DNA of 64,000 nucleotides from JANJWP01 sp964482035 (GCA_964482035.1 CAYZVC010000001.1:434001-498000), one strand, 5' to 3'; shown: positions 39,940 through 50,389, counted from the first letter of the stretch. A program made the numbers and translations. Notes: generated from the sequence alone by a model not told the origin.

Positions 39940-42900
39940 TTACTTGGCGGTAGCCGGAGCGATTCCAGATCATCAGAACGGAGCTTCGGCAAAGGCGGCG
40001 TAGAGAAACGTGTCGCCCGGATAGTTCAGTTCCGTATCTCAGGACAGGTAATCCCTGAATTTGACCCCGTTGGAGACGAAATCGAGAAGCCAGTAAGAAG
40101 TCGAATTGTCCTCGACGTTCGTGAAGTTCGGACTGAGCGCCGAATAGACGACGTTGTTGGGATTGCGGGCCGAATCGAACACGCTCCAGCGGGTGCCGGC
40201 CCTGGAGATGTTCTTAATCATGAAGAACTTCGGTTTGAAACCGAGGTTTACGAACGGACCGTCGGCGTTGCCGTTCCCCACGTAGCTTCAGAATTTCGAG
40301 AAACCGGGAACCTCCGACCAGAGGTACGCTACGTAATTCTTTCAGGAGACGTTGTCGTAGGCCGTTTGGTTCGGGTAGAAATACGACGCGGAAGGAACGC
40401 CGTCGAATCCGCCGACTCCGGATGCCGGCGCGGAAGTGGTGAAGAACCACGCGCACCATGGGCCGTTGGTATTGGAAGCGCCGGATTGGTTTATGGACTT
40501 ATGGTACGCCGACCAGTCGTTATACCCTTGGGCGTTGTTGTAGCCGTCGAGGTTCTTCGTGAAATACATCGCCGGAACCGATCAGAGCGAATGCGGAATC
40601 TGGCGCGTATTCGAACCGTCTCCGGAATACGTGACGATGTCGAATCCGGGCAAAGCTCCCTTGCTCCAATTCCAAGCGACGAACGTCCTTCAAGTCTGGT
40701 TGATGTTCACGTCGACTCAGAAACCGTCGCCATTGAACGAAGTCAGCGTGGAAGCGGTGGATTCTCAAAGCGTGGAATCCGATCTCAAAATCTTGTTCGG
40801 TCAACGGTTCGTATCGAACATCCAGTTCGCGTCAACGGCGTTTCTCGCCTTGCCCCAAACGAGGTTCGGACGGAAGGACAGTCAACCGATATTCTGTGTT
40901 GATCCGTTGCCGGTATACGTGACGATGTCGAAATACTGGGAGGGGTTGGCAATCGGGGGCGCCGGGGAATTTGCCGTAGAAAGGGCTTTGAATCCGGAAG
41001 GAGCGGCGTAATTGAAAGCTCATCCGGCATTCGCGTCGTACGTGAGCCCCGAAACCCCTCACTGTCAGAAATTGTAGGTTTCCGACTGGGAGCCGTAGGG
41101 ATTCGTATACGCAGCCCATGAATACGCTCACGAAAGGGTGTCGACCGGATTCGTTCCGGCTGCGGGATTTCCGTCGAAAGCACCGGAAGGGCCGAACCAG
41201 TTTCAATTCACTCCGATCCAGAATTTTCAGGAATCGGCGTCATAGGCGAATCTCATGACGTCACCGGACGTTTGAGAATATCCCGCATTCACCGTCTGAA
41301 CGTTCACGGAAGCCCCGTTTGAGAAAATAAGGGCGTTCTGGTTGCCGGACTGTCCGTAATTGTTCAAGTACGCGGTACTGGTTTTAACCGGTCATGAAGC
41401 CACCATGGCCGTAGTCGCCACGCCGAGGGAATGTACGGAATATGCCGAAGCGGTAGTCGTCGTCAAAGCCTCCCAATACCATTTTCAGGTCTTCGGGAAC
41501 GCTTGGGTAGCCTTCGTTTGCTGGTGCGCGGCGGCATTGGCCGTAACCTTCAGGTTTCCGTACGAAATCATGGAAGCGGAAGAATGCCAGTCGAGCGGAT
41601 TGAGCGTAGGAAAATTGTTCGTAGGGGAATCCGATAGGCGGTCGTTCAGGTCAATTCAAGCGGAAGGCGTGAACGAGTTCCCTTTTCAAGATCCGTCCGT
41701 GCCCAAGGAAGCGACGGTAGATCAGCTGGAAAAATCGAGGCGGTATCCTCAGGTACCGTAGGTTCCCGAGAACTGTTTCGGCCTCCATGAGCCGGAAGCG
41801 GGATCGGCTTCTCAAAAAGATGCGGCGTCGAGCGCTTGTCCGTCTACGAAGTCCACGGAAGAAAGAAGTCCGTCGTAATTGATCGAACCGAATCTGCCGA
41901 TCATGTTGGAAAGCGAAGAGGAATTCCAATACGAAGCCAATCACGAAGAAGGGTGCGATCAGGAGAGTACGACCGGGAGACGCTTGCCGTTTACGTAAAT
42001 ACGTGCGCGGTCCGCCGCGGTCGCGTTCGAGGTATCCCACGTGACGACGATATGGTAAAAAGCGGACGGATCCCGGAAGACCGCGCTGCTCGTATACGTG
42101 TTGTACGAATTCCAAGCGAGAAAAAGCTGGTCGGAAGCGTTGAATCAGAATTCCGTAGTCGCGCCGACTCCGGAAAGGGCTCAGAAAAGATCCTGCAAAA
42201 CGCCGAGCTTGGATCGCTTCGTCCAAAAACTCATCGTCCAAGTCGTGAGATTTCAGCCTGACGGCGGGGTTTTACTGAGATATCCGCCCTTTGAGGCGTC
42301 GAGTCGGAGGGAGTTTGAAAGAGAATACGAAGCTGGGGTGGACGAAGCGGCGCTCGGCAGGAGCGACTGCGCGGCGTCTACGAGCGCACCGGTCGAAGAA
42401 GTTTTCGCAGGATCTCGGATGAGGCTCAAGGAGGCGCCCGTAGCGGTGGAAAAATTCGGCGCGTCTCCCGTAACGTACGCGACGCCGTTGGAAAGTATGG
42501 CGGCCCCCTGGAGAAGCGGACGACCGCGTGCCATTCCGCTCGCGGACGAGTCGAGGGCGTCGGCGGCGCCGACGATTACCGATTTGGAATCGTAAGCCGC
42601 CAGCGCGGAGTCGAAAGGAAGGTACGTGGCGGAGGAAATCTTAAATTTCGAAGGGTCGAGCTTCAACGCGGACCAATCCGGATTCCCTGCCGAATAGTTG
42701 GTATTTGGGGCGTTCCACGCGCCTCCGGTAAGGTAGACCTGTTTCCCGGAAAATTCGACGAACGCTCACGAAAGGGCGACGCCGGTGAGCGACGAATCAT
42801 GGACGACGTAGCGGCGCGGCGAATTGCCCGTAAGCGCGGATTCGGACCTGATGGCAGTGAGCACCGATCTTACGTTCGCCTTCGCGGCGGAATCCCGCGC

Positions 42901-43095
42901 GTCCTGAGAATAGCCGGAAAGCGCCAGAAAGCCGATCGCCGGGAGAACCGCGAGAATGGTAACGACGACGATGAGTTCCGCGAGCGTGAACCCCGACCAA
43001 CGTTTCGAAGCGGCCTTCGTGAGGATTTTTCTGACGCGGAGCGAAACGGAATCGCTGACTTCCGTTCGGCAAACGGAATCGAAATGTTTTTTCAT
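39940..43095 (-). CDS. Giant pseudopilin fused to LamG, SPRY and phage tail-fibre-type domains
   Basis: 1051 residues, assembled across about 28 TGA Gly codons. The N-terminal leader ends in SGFTLAELIVVVTILAVLPA, the prepilin site, followed by the shared GYSQDARDSAAKANVRS segment. Next comes a LamG/concanavalin-like domain (NLTTWTMSFWTKR, FYHIVVTWDTS, ARIYVNGKRL), then a SPRY-like domain (GKWYWEALTTT, RFAYDADSGKFWIGVNGNWFG). Two tail-fibre-type repeats follow (FDIVTYTGNGSTQNIGGLSF, GDGFGVDVNINQTGRTFVAW; and FDIVTYSGDGSNTRQIPHSLG, YVAYLWSEVPGFSKFGSYVG, GFKPKFFMIKN). The second type is what Pfam groups as DUF7483 in phage proteins (from memory). Probably a surface adhesin with several binding modules. 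Stop TAA 39940-39942. Confidence 0.8.
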
Positions 43096-43113
43096 ACCGG
43101 AGGCGTTCGCAGT

Positions 43114-43149
43114 AAAAAAAGATAGGTTCGCACGATGCTAACCTATCTT
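43114..43149 (-). terminator. Terminator of the S-layer/PKD gene
   Basis: Minus strand: AAGATAGGTT / AACCTATCTT perfect stem followed by seven T, just upstream of the giant pilin gene. Confidence 0.85.
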
Positions 43150-43171
43150 GAACGTTTTACAAGGCGGCTCC

Positions 43172-44839
43172 TTATCGAAGCTCGTATATCGGTCAGCGCC
43201 CGAATACGGTTTTCTTATCCTGCGAAAGAATCGCCGGAAAGAGGACGTCGCAATGGCGGGCGTCGGAAAGGAAATCCACGTCGTACGCGCACGGGCAGGA
43301 CGAACATGAGGCTTTGCCGAATACTGCGCCTTTGGGGGCGGCGTAAGAATAGAGGCAACGGCCCCCGACTCCCACGAGCGTAAGGTTCGCTCCTCAGATT
43401 CCGAAGACGGAGGAATCCGAGGAAACGGTAAATTCCGCGACGGAAGGGCAACCTTTGTTGGCGGCAGGACCGTAAACGAGAGGGCAGGAATCGTTTTCGT
43501 TCAAAAGCCCGTCCGCATCGAGATCGGGATTCGCAGAAACCGCGACGACGAGTTTGGCGATGGCACGGCTGCCTTCGGAATCGGTGACGACGAGCGTTAC
43601 CGGGTACGTTCCTTCGGAAGCGTAGGAATGGCTCGGGTCGGAAAGCGCGGTAACGGAACCGTCTCAGAAGTCCCAGCGGTACGAATACGGCCCCTTGCCG
43701 CCGGAAACTTCGGAAGAAAAGCTTACGGGAATTCCGGCAGGAACGGAAAGCGGATCGGCAGAGACGGAAACCGAAAGCGCTTTGTCGGCATAGGAAATTT
43801 CCGTATACGAAGTCGACGTTTTTCCGTCTGCGGTAGTGACGGTGAGCCTGGCGATCCACCTTCCGTTACCGAGGACCTGTTTAGGCACGCACTGCCCTTC
43901 GGCGGTGACGGTAGCGCCGGATGCGTCGGCCGGAACGAATTGCCACGAGTACGTGGCACCATCCACGGTGGGGAGTCCGTAGAAATTGTACGACGAAGCC
44001 CCCGACGGTGCCGCATCTTTCGCGGAATCCGAACAGGTAGCCGAAGAATCGAGAACGCGGATTTTCGAAGAAGCCGAATCGCGGGTATCGGAAAGCGAAG
44101 AATTGAGACCGTTTCCACCCATGCCCTTGGCGTCGCACATGTTGAGCGAGTAGATGATGGCGGCCATCTTTACGAACTCGCGTTTGGTAACGTATTCGTT
44201 CGGACGGAGCGTGCCGTCGGCATCCGGGGTGAGGATTCCGATGTCGGTACCCTTCTGGGCGTAGCCGTACCAGTAGGGGTCGACGTCTTTGAACGTACGT
44301 TTGTGCGCGAACGACGTGGAATTGATGGCGTCGTCCCAAAGTCCGGCTTGGCGGAGGAGCATGGCCGCCGCCTCGATGCGGCTTGTGCGGTTTTTCGCGC
44401 AAAACGGGACTCCGTTCCAGGATTGGGCATCCTGGCAAGCGTACGAGGTTGCGCCCGGGATGGAGTATCCGAAAACGATTTCCCGTTCCTTCGCGTAGGA
44501 AACGCAGTAGAAATACGGGCTCTTCTTTTCGAAATCCAAAAACGGGATTTCGCGGTATTTGAGAACGTCGGCGATCGTGGGCGTAAGGCACTTGCGGCAA
44601 CCGACTCAGACGGCGATGGAAACGAATTCGTCGCGATCCATGAGGGAATCCGGGTGGAACTTGCCGTCGGACGGAGCGTCGACGACCCCCCTCTCGTAAA
44701 GCTTCTGGAGGTCGTTATGGATGGCGTCGGTCACGGGAACGTCCGAAAACGGGAAATCCGCCGCGAACGTCGGGGAAAACGCGCAAAAAAGCAGTCCGGC
44801 GAGGACGGCGAAGGATGTTCACTTCAGAATCTGGCCCAT
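43172..44839 (-). CDS. Secreted protein with S-layer-homology repeats and PKD domain
   Basis: 555 residues, with five TGA Gly codons. The ATG at 44837-44839 starts a signal peptide ([19 protein letters not shown]). SLH-like repeats follow: [23 protein letters not shown] with [16 protein letters not shown], and [21 protein letters not shown] with [18 protein letters not shown]. Then comes an immunoglobulin-like PKD module ([22 protein letters not shown]) and a calcium-binding-type stretch [15 protein letters not shown] before a Cys-rich end. SLH repeats tie proteins to the cell wall, so this is probably an anchored surface protein next to the giant pilin. Confidence 0.85.
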
Positions 44840-44902
44840 TGGGAACGTTTTCTTGCTACGGCAACGCGGGAAGTATACCGCATTCGCGCGGATAATTCAA
44901 AG

Positions 44903-44928
44903 AAAAAGGCGCCCCGTTTCGGGGCGCC
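44903..44928 (-). terminator. Terminator of rimO
   Basis: GGCGCCCC-GTTTC-GGGGCGCC stem; on the minus strand it is followed by TTTTT. Confidence 0.85.
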
Positions 44929-44935
44929 TGAGGGG

Positions 44936-46342
44936 TTATTTCGCCTTGTACCGGACCACCGTACCGACCCCGACCTCGTTCGAGTCGGCGGAAAGCACCC
45001 GGGAGAACGGGATTTCTTCGTATTCGTCGATTTCCGGAGCGCGGATTTCGCGACGGACGATGACGGTCTTGTCGAGCACGTCCATGACGTAGCCGGTAAA
45101 TTCCTTCCCGCGGGAAGCCTTGTCGAGTTCGTCGTACACTGCTGCCGCAGCGTCACCGAGAACGTCCACGCGTTCGCGCGCGACCGCCTCGTCGACCTTG
45201 CCCGGAAGCTTGCTCGAAGCCGCGAGCGGTTCGTCGTGGTATTGGAAAAGCCCCACGCTTTCGAAACGGTGGCGTTTCACGAAATCGAGAAGATCCGCGA
45301 ATTCGGCTTCGCCTTCGCCTGGGAAACCTACGATGAAGCTCGTGCGGATGAACGATTCCTTAAACTTGGAACGGATGGCTTCGAGCATTTTCTCGATGTG
45401 CTCGCGGTCGTAGAAACGGCCCATCTTCTTGAGGATGTCCGGGTGCGAATGCTGGAACGGGATGTCGAAGTACGGAAGGAACTTCTTGAACTTCGAGAGC
45501 TTGTCGAGGTGCGAAAGGGTGAGCACGTCCGGGTAGAGGTAGAACACGCGGAAAGTGAAATCGCCCGGAAGGTTCTCGATCGCTTCGAGCATTTCCATGA
45601 GCATCGGTTCGCCTCCGGAAAGGTCGGTTCCGTAGCGGGTGGTATCCTGCGAAATGATTTCGATTTCCCGGATTCCGGAGGCGACCATGGTTTCGACTTC
45701 TTTGACGATGTCGGCGACCGGGCGGGATTTCTGCTTGCCGCGGATCTTCGGGATGATGCAGAACGTACAGCTGTTGTCGCAGCCTTCGGCGACCTTGAGG
45801 TATTCGTAACGGAACGGGGCGTGCATGTAGGCGCGGACTTCGTCGCCCTTCCATACGAAGGCCGACTTCCCTGCCGAAGCCGCCGTGGCGACCTTGTCGA
45901 GGTATTCGGAGAGTTTGCCCTCTTTGGCTTGGGCGAGGGCGTTCTTAAGTTTGGCTACGCCGGGCTTGCCGAGAATCGGGGAATCACCGAAAAGCATCTT
46001 CTCGATGTTGCCGTAGTCGACGAACGAAAGGATGGCGTGGAGGTTTTTCAAGGACGAAAGGAACGCGTCGTCCTTCACGGATACGTAACATCCCATGAGG
46101 ATCACCTTCTTGCCGAGGTCGTCGTAATGGCGGAGGGTCGCCTCCGACTCCTCGCGGGCCGAAGAGAGGAATCCGCACGTGTTCACGAGCACATATTCGG
46201 CCTTGGAATCTTCGGGGTCGTCGAAGTATTCCATGGGGATGCGGTCGGAAAACTTGAGGATTTCGCCGATGGCGAATTCGAGGTCGACCAGGTTCTTGGA
46301 ACAGCCGAGATTTACGGAAGAAAAGCGAAAAGAAGCGGACAT
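44936..46342 (-). CDS. rimO: Ribosomal protein uS12 methylthiotransferase RimO
   Basis: 468 residues. UPF0004 domain with NLGCSKN, NTCGF and MGCYVSV cysteines for one cluster. The radical-SAM core has the CDNSCTFCIIP motif for the second cluster, and EIEIISQDTTRYG. The C-terminal TRAM-like domain is the binding part. RimO adds a methylthio group to an Asp of ribosomal protein S12. The LGCSKN form and the TRAM end favour RimO over MiaB. No TGA codons. Divergent from the HxlR gene. Confidence 0.92.
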   Translation of the reverse strand: MSASFRFSSVNLGCSKNLVDLEFAIGEILKFSDRIPMEYFDDPEDSKAEYVLVNTCGFLSSAREESEATLRHYDDLGKKVILMGCYVSVKDDAFLSSLKNLHAILSFVDYGNIEKMLFGDSPILGKPGVAKLKNALAQAKEGKLSEYLDKVATAASAGKSAFVWKGDEVRAYMHAPFRYEYLKVAEGCDNSCTFCIIPKIRGKQKSRPVADIVKEVETMVASGIREIEIISQDTTRYGTDLSGGEPMLMEMLEAIENLPGDFTFRVFYLYPDVLTLSHLDKLSKFKKFLPYFDIPFQHSHPDILKKMGRFYDREHIEKMLEAIRSKFKESFIRTSFIVGFPGEGEAEFADLLDFVKRHRFESVGLFQYHDEPLAASSKLPGKVDEAVARERVDVLGDAAAAVYDELDKASRGKEFTGYVMDVLDKTVIVRREIRAPEIDEYEEIPFSRVLSADSNEVGVGTVVRYKAK

Positions 46343-46404
46343 GGGAAAACGTGAAAAGACTTCGGTCGGAGGTGATTTTCACCACTTCCGTAAAAACCTG
46401 CGGA

Positions 46405-46432
46405 GTATAGCGTTTTCGCGCTTTTCGGCAAT
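46405..46432 (-). promoter_or_regulatory. rimO promoter
   Basis: Minus strand: TTGCCG, 16-base spacer, TATACT. Confidence 0.55.
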
Positions 46433-46459
46433 GAAAAAACCGTGGCCGGAACGAGACCC

Positions 46460-46487
46460 TTGAATATTTTAACGCGGGGGATATACT
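46460..46487 (+). promoter_or_regulatory. Promoter of the HxlR-type gene
   Basis: TTGAAT, 16-base spacer, TATACT. Transcription should begin near 46494, past the ATG at 46492, so the ATG at 46510 is the likely start. Confidence 0.6.
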
Positions 46488-46509
46488 CGCCATGAACACC
46501 CTTAGGACC

Positions 46510-46806
46510 ATGGCTGAAAAATGTAAAGTTACCGAGTTGATAGATTTCATCTCGAAGAAGTGGATCATCATCATCCTCCATGCCATACACGGCGGGGCGG
46601 ACACCTTTTCCGCGATTCAGAAAAGCGCTACGGGCATCAATTCGAGAATGCTTTCCGAACGTCTCACCGACATGCAGGAATACGGCATCGTCGACCGGAA
46701 GATCATCTGCGACAAGCCGGTACGCATCCGGTATTCCCTGACCGCGAAAGGAATATCCCTCGCCGAACAGATGGATCGGCTCAACGAACTCGCGCGGACC
46801 TGGTAA
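46510..46806 (+). CDS. HxlR-family winged-helix regulator
   Basis: 98 residues. It shows the HxlR pattern: a Cys near the N-terminus (KCKVTELIDF), ISKKWIIIILHAI, INSRMLSERLTDMQEYGIVDRK for the recognition helix and wing, and RYSLTAKG near the end. These small dimeric regulators often sense electrophiles or redox state through the N-terminal Cys. It stands alone, divergent from rimO and convergent with apbE. Its target cannot be read. Confidence 0.85.
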   Translation: MAEKCKVTELIDFISKKWIIIILHAIHGGADTFSAIQKSATGINSRMLSERLTDMQEYGIVDRKIICDKPVRIRYSLTAKGISLAEQMDRLNELARTW

Positions 46807-46822
46807 TCCGAACGACGAAAAG

Positions 46823-46847
46823 AAGGACCTCCGGGTCCTTTTTTTTA
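46823..46847. terminator. Terminator after the HxlR gene
   Basis: AAGGACC-TCC-GGGTCCTT stem followed by T's. Confidence 0.85.
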
Positions 46848-46873
46848 TTCGCATGACGGCATTCCCAAAGGGG

Positions 46874-47800
46874 CTATCCGGGATTGCCGCTCGAACGCAA
46901 GCAGTACTTCGCGGCGAAATCCGGAGTGGTCACGACCTTCCGGTCGTCTTTCACTATAAGCGCGTCGATTCCGGCCGAAACGGCGATTTCCAACCCCTTC
47001 GCGGCTCATGCGGCGAAGAGCGCCGTTGCGAAGGCGTCGCTCACCGCACCGGACGCGTCCACGACCGTGACGGAAGCACATTCTTCACCCGCGGGGACCG
47101 TAGTAGGGAAAACGATATGGCGGATCTCGTCCTCCCCCACCCTCCATTTACGCAAATACGCGCCAGAGGAAGAAACCGAAACGTTCGACAAATCCAAAGT
47201 GGCGAAAACTCACCCCTCTTCGAAAGGCGACGCGATGGCGACCCTGTGAAAATCATCCGTGGCGTTGCCTCAAATGACGCAGACGTCCCCTCAGAAATTC
47301 AAAATCGCGTCGGAGTATCGGGATTTTACGAAGAATTCCGCCGTTTTTTGCGCGAGGAAGCCTTTTCCAACGGCTCAAAAATCGAGTTTCATACCCGGCT
47401 CGAGCACGACGTCCCTTCATTCCACTCGCACGTTTTCAAAATCCGTTCGCGGCGGGGCATCGGGAACTTCAGGCACGAAATTCCCGCTTTCGAAATCGCG
47501 GGAGTAGCCGATGAGCGCGACGTTCCGCAAAGGGTTGAAATAGCCCGAGGACCGACGGTAACATTCGCCCGAAACGGAAAGGAGTTCGAGAAACTCGTCG
47601 GAAACCGAAAGCCTGCCCACGCGGTTCAGGACGGATAAGGACGAGTCGGGAACGAAACGGGAGAACTCCTTTTCGAAATGGGAAATCCTTTTGAAAACGG
47701 ACTGCACGAACGCGTCAAGACCCCTGTCGTCTTCACGGAAAAAAGTGATGACGAACAGAGATCCCAGTGCGCGGAAGGTATAGTCGAACTTTCGTTTCAA
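46874..47800 (-). CDS. apbE: FAD:protein FMN transferase (ApbE)
   Basis: 308 residues, readable only with about six TGA Gly codons. Features of ApbE: an N-terminal strand (RALGSLFVITFF), FSRFVPDSSLSVLNR, SGYFNPL, the DFGAVGKGFLAQ motif that binds FAD and metal, NFGGDV, SSSGAYLRK and a C-terminal ATALFAAG region. The Gly of DFG and the first Gly of NFGG are TGA-coded. No signal peptide is evident. It transfers FMN from FAD to a Thr/Ser of a target. The adjacent lipoprotein carries a candidate acceptor motif and starts its stop only four bases upstream, so both are one operon. Confidence 0.88.
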
Positions 47801-47804
47801 AGGA

Positions 47805-48263
47805 CTATTCTACGGTCTTGAGAAACTCGTTGAACGCGGCGGTCGTAAGGCTCGCTCCGGAGATGGTATCCACTTGGAGACCCTTCACCGGCTTACCGTA
47901 CGCTTCGGAAATGCCTTCCGCGAAAGTAGCCTGCGGCCCCTGGGCCCCGGGGACTTCGACGGACTTCACGATGCCGTTTTCCAATACCATGCGACCCTTG
48001 AGATATGCGGTCTGGGCGCCAAGGGAGTACGGCTGATTGAATTCGACGGTACGTTCGGAACCGGAGGCAGCGACCGGCGCGGCATTGGCGCCGGTGGATA
48101 CGAGGGCCGGAGCGGCTACGGGCGCCGGATTGGTTTCGGCGGATGGAGTGACGGAAGCCGGCTGGATCGGCGCGGGAGCCGGAGCCTCTTCCTTATTGCA
48201 CCCAACGAGGGCGAGCGCCGCGAGGGCGGATGCGGAAACCGCTACGGTCTTCTTGTTCGACAT
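47805..48263 (-). CDS. Lipoprotein with FMN-binding domain, probable ApbE substrate
   Basis: 152 residues. Lipoprotein signal with lipobox LALVGC near residue 22, then a Pro/Ala-rich linker of about 50 residues, then a compact FMN_bind-type domain (GRMVLENGIVKSVEVPG, EGISEAYGKPVKGLQVD). It ends with DTISGASLTTAAF, which matches the flavinylation motif (S/T)GA(S/T)xT. FMN is thus expected to be attached outside the membrane by an ApbE enzyme. Such proteins pass electrons across the envelope. No TGA codons. Confidence 0.8.
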   Translation of the reverse strand: MSNKKTVAVSASALAALALVGCNKEEAPAPAPIQPASVTPSAETNPAPVAAPALVSTGANAAPVAASGSERTVEFNQPYSLGAQTAYLKGRMVLENGIVKSVEVPGAQGPQATFAEGISEAYGKPVKGLQVDTISGASLTTAAFNEFLKTVE

Positions 48264-48284
48264 GCTGCGAAAGAAAGGATAAGC

Positions 48285-48299
48285 GGAAACATTGTTTCC
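48285..48299 (-). promoter_or_regulatory. Perfect palindrome upstream of the flavoprotein operon
   Basis: GGAAACA-T-TGTTTCC, 7-1-7 inverted repeat, 22 bases upstream of the lipoprotein start. It looks like an operator for a dimeric regulator; the protein is unknown. Confidence 0.45.
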
Positions 48300-48341
48300 A
48301 TTCCTCCTAAAAAAGCAAATCGGTTTAGAAAAACAAGCGTT

Positions 48342-50204
48342 TTAAATTTCCTGACTCGGCCTCGAGAAGAGGTATCCTTGGGAATAGTCCGCTCCGAGCC
48401 CTACGAGAACGTCCTGTTCCGCTTGGGTCTCCACGCCTTCGGCGATGACGAGGATGTCGTTCTCGTGCGCGTAGCCGATGATATGGCGGAGAAGGCTTTC
48501 GTTTCGCTTGTTCGTGTCGATTCAGCGAACGTATTTCATGTCGATCTTTATGTAGTCGGCAGCGAAATCGATCATGCGCGTGAGATTCGCGTTGTCGGAT
48601 CAGAAGTCGTCGATGGCGATTTTGCAACCGAGCGCTTTCAACTCGTGCGCGATTGCTACCATGAGCTCGCTCTTGGACGTGTCGATGCCTTCCAATATTT
48701 CGAAAATCACCCTCGAAGGCCGGATTCCGTAAGTCTTGAGTGATTCTTGAACGAATTGCACGAACGTGAGGTCGGTGACGTCGTCGGAAGAAAGGTTGAT
48801 CGAAAATTCGACGTCCATAGCGGCGAGATGGGAGAAAGTTTTCTCAACCATTATTCGGGTTATCGACCTGAGATGCCCCCCTTTCTTTGCGGCGGTAAGG
48901 AATTTTCCGGGCGCGATTACGGAAACCGAATCGACCGGATCGAACATCCGCACGAGGCATTCGACCTTTTTCCGAGGGGAAGCGAACGCGGCGTTGTCGC
49001 GAATTTCTTGGTAGAACGGAACGAACAGGTCTTTTTCGATGGCGAATTTTACCAGTGATACCATTTCGAGCCCTTCTCGGAAGAACGCGCTGGAAAGGAG
49101 CGACGAATCGAAAAGGACTGCGGGTTCCGAACGTTCTCGGGACTGGTGGAGGGCTATGTACGCACGCATGAGCATTTCTTTTCCCTCGGAACCGTCGGAT
49201 ACGATGCCCACCGAAAAAGAAAGCGGTATTCTTGATCCCTCGTGTACGACGTCGAGTTCGTTCAAATGGGAGAGGAACTGGGCGATGGATTCTTGGGTGG
49301 CGTTATCCGGACAGACGATGGCGAAATCCGCCCCCTCGAGCTTGTACGCCTCTCCGCCTTTTCCGCGGAACAGTCCCGCAAGACGGCCTCCGACGGCGAT
49401 AAGGACGTTGTCCCCCATTTCCGGCCCGTACGCGTTATTGACCTCGATCATGTGGTTCACGTGCACGACCGCGAGGGTCGGATAGGTTCTCGCTTTCAAA
49501 TCCGAGACAAGTTGGTTCCTATTGGGAAGCCCCGTCTGCAAATTCACCGTAGAACGGGAAATGTCGGAACTGGAATGACGGAGACGCTCGAGCTCGGTGA
49601 TGTCGTGGCTGACGACCTGGAAAGAAACGACGGCCCCGTTTTCCATGACCGGAGAAACGACCGTATGCAGCCAGAAGAGGTTGCCATCCTTCCCTTTTTC
49701 GCAAACGTTCCCTTCCCAGACCCTGCCGGATTTGATGGTATCCCAAAAACCCTTCCAAAAACCCTGGTCGTGGTATCACGAATGGAAAATGGACATGTTC
49801 TTGCCGATGAGCTCGCTTTCGGAATATCCGGAAAGCTCGAGGAGTCTGCGGTTGATGGAGACGATGACTCCGGTCGAATCCGTTTCGACGGAAGCTTCGT
49901 TGCGTCAGAGGAGGTCGATTACCGAGAGAAGCCGCGATTTCTCTTTACGCAAAGCTTCCACGTCCTGTTTGAGAAGGACGTTTTCGAGCGCGACGGAAAG
50001 GATTCCGTGTTTGGAGAGGAGTCTCGGGATGGTGTCCCTGACTCCTTCGATAACCTGCCGGGAGTACGGCCTGTCGCCGTATCCTCATTCGAAAGACGAA
50101 AGCGCCGAAGCGAAAGCGTCGGACATTTCCTGCCAGTTGGAGAGTCAGAGCTCCCTCTCGAGTTCTTGCGCGTTCCGCGGTTCTTGGGGACTTTGGTTTT
50201 CCAT
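48342..50204 (-). CDS. PAS-GGDEF(degenerate)-EAL cyclic-di-GMP signalling protein
   Basis: 620 residues with about six TGA Gly codons. N-terminal helical region, then a PAS domain (ETDSTGVIVSINRRLLELSGYSESELIG, WEGNVCEKGKDGN). The GGDEF domain keeps NLQTGLPNRNQL but its active site reads KLEGADFAIV and not GG(D/E)EF, so it should not make c-di-GMP. The EAL domain keeps most catalytic groups: ECLVRM for EAL, INLSSDD, FEILEG, AIDDFG, YIKIDMKYV and IAEGVET, so phosphodiesterase activity is plausible. No membrane segment; probably a cytoplasmic sensor. Confidence 0.88.
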
Positions 50205-50231
50205 GGGTTTTGACGTTCTCTGATTTTATTA

Positions 50232-50259
50232 CTTATATCTAAGCCAAACGGGTTGTCAA
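50232..50259 (-). promoter_or_regulatory. Promoter of the EAL gene
   Basis: Minus strand: TTGACA, 16-base spacer, TATAAG, about 30 bases before ATG 50204. Confidence 0.6.
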
Positions 50260-50298
50260 AATAAAGCGGATAGGGATTCTGAAGACATGGAAAAGGAT

Positions 50299-50325
50299 TT
50301 GACAAAGGCGTTTCCACGATATAAT
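50299..50325 (+). promoter_or_regulatory. Promoter of the 50.4 kb small gene
   Basis: TTGACA and TATAAT, both perfect, with a short 15-base spacer. Confidence 0.6.
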
Positions 50326-50389
50326 CCCGCCGTGGTTTTCACATAGGGTGATCGCCATAAACACAAACCAACTTCAAGGAGGGCCTGTC

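Noticed and set aside
43628..46354. 908-codon plus-strand frame across the SLH-PKD and rimO genes
   Set aside because: It crosses two certain minus-strand genes and their terminator and has shadow composition.
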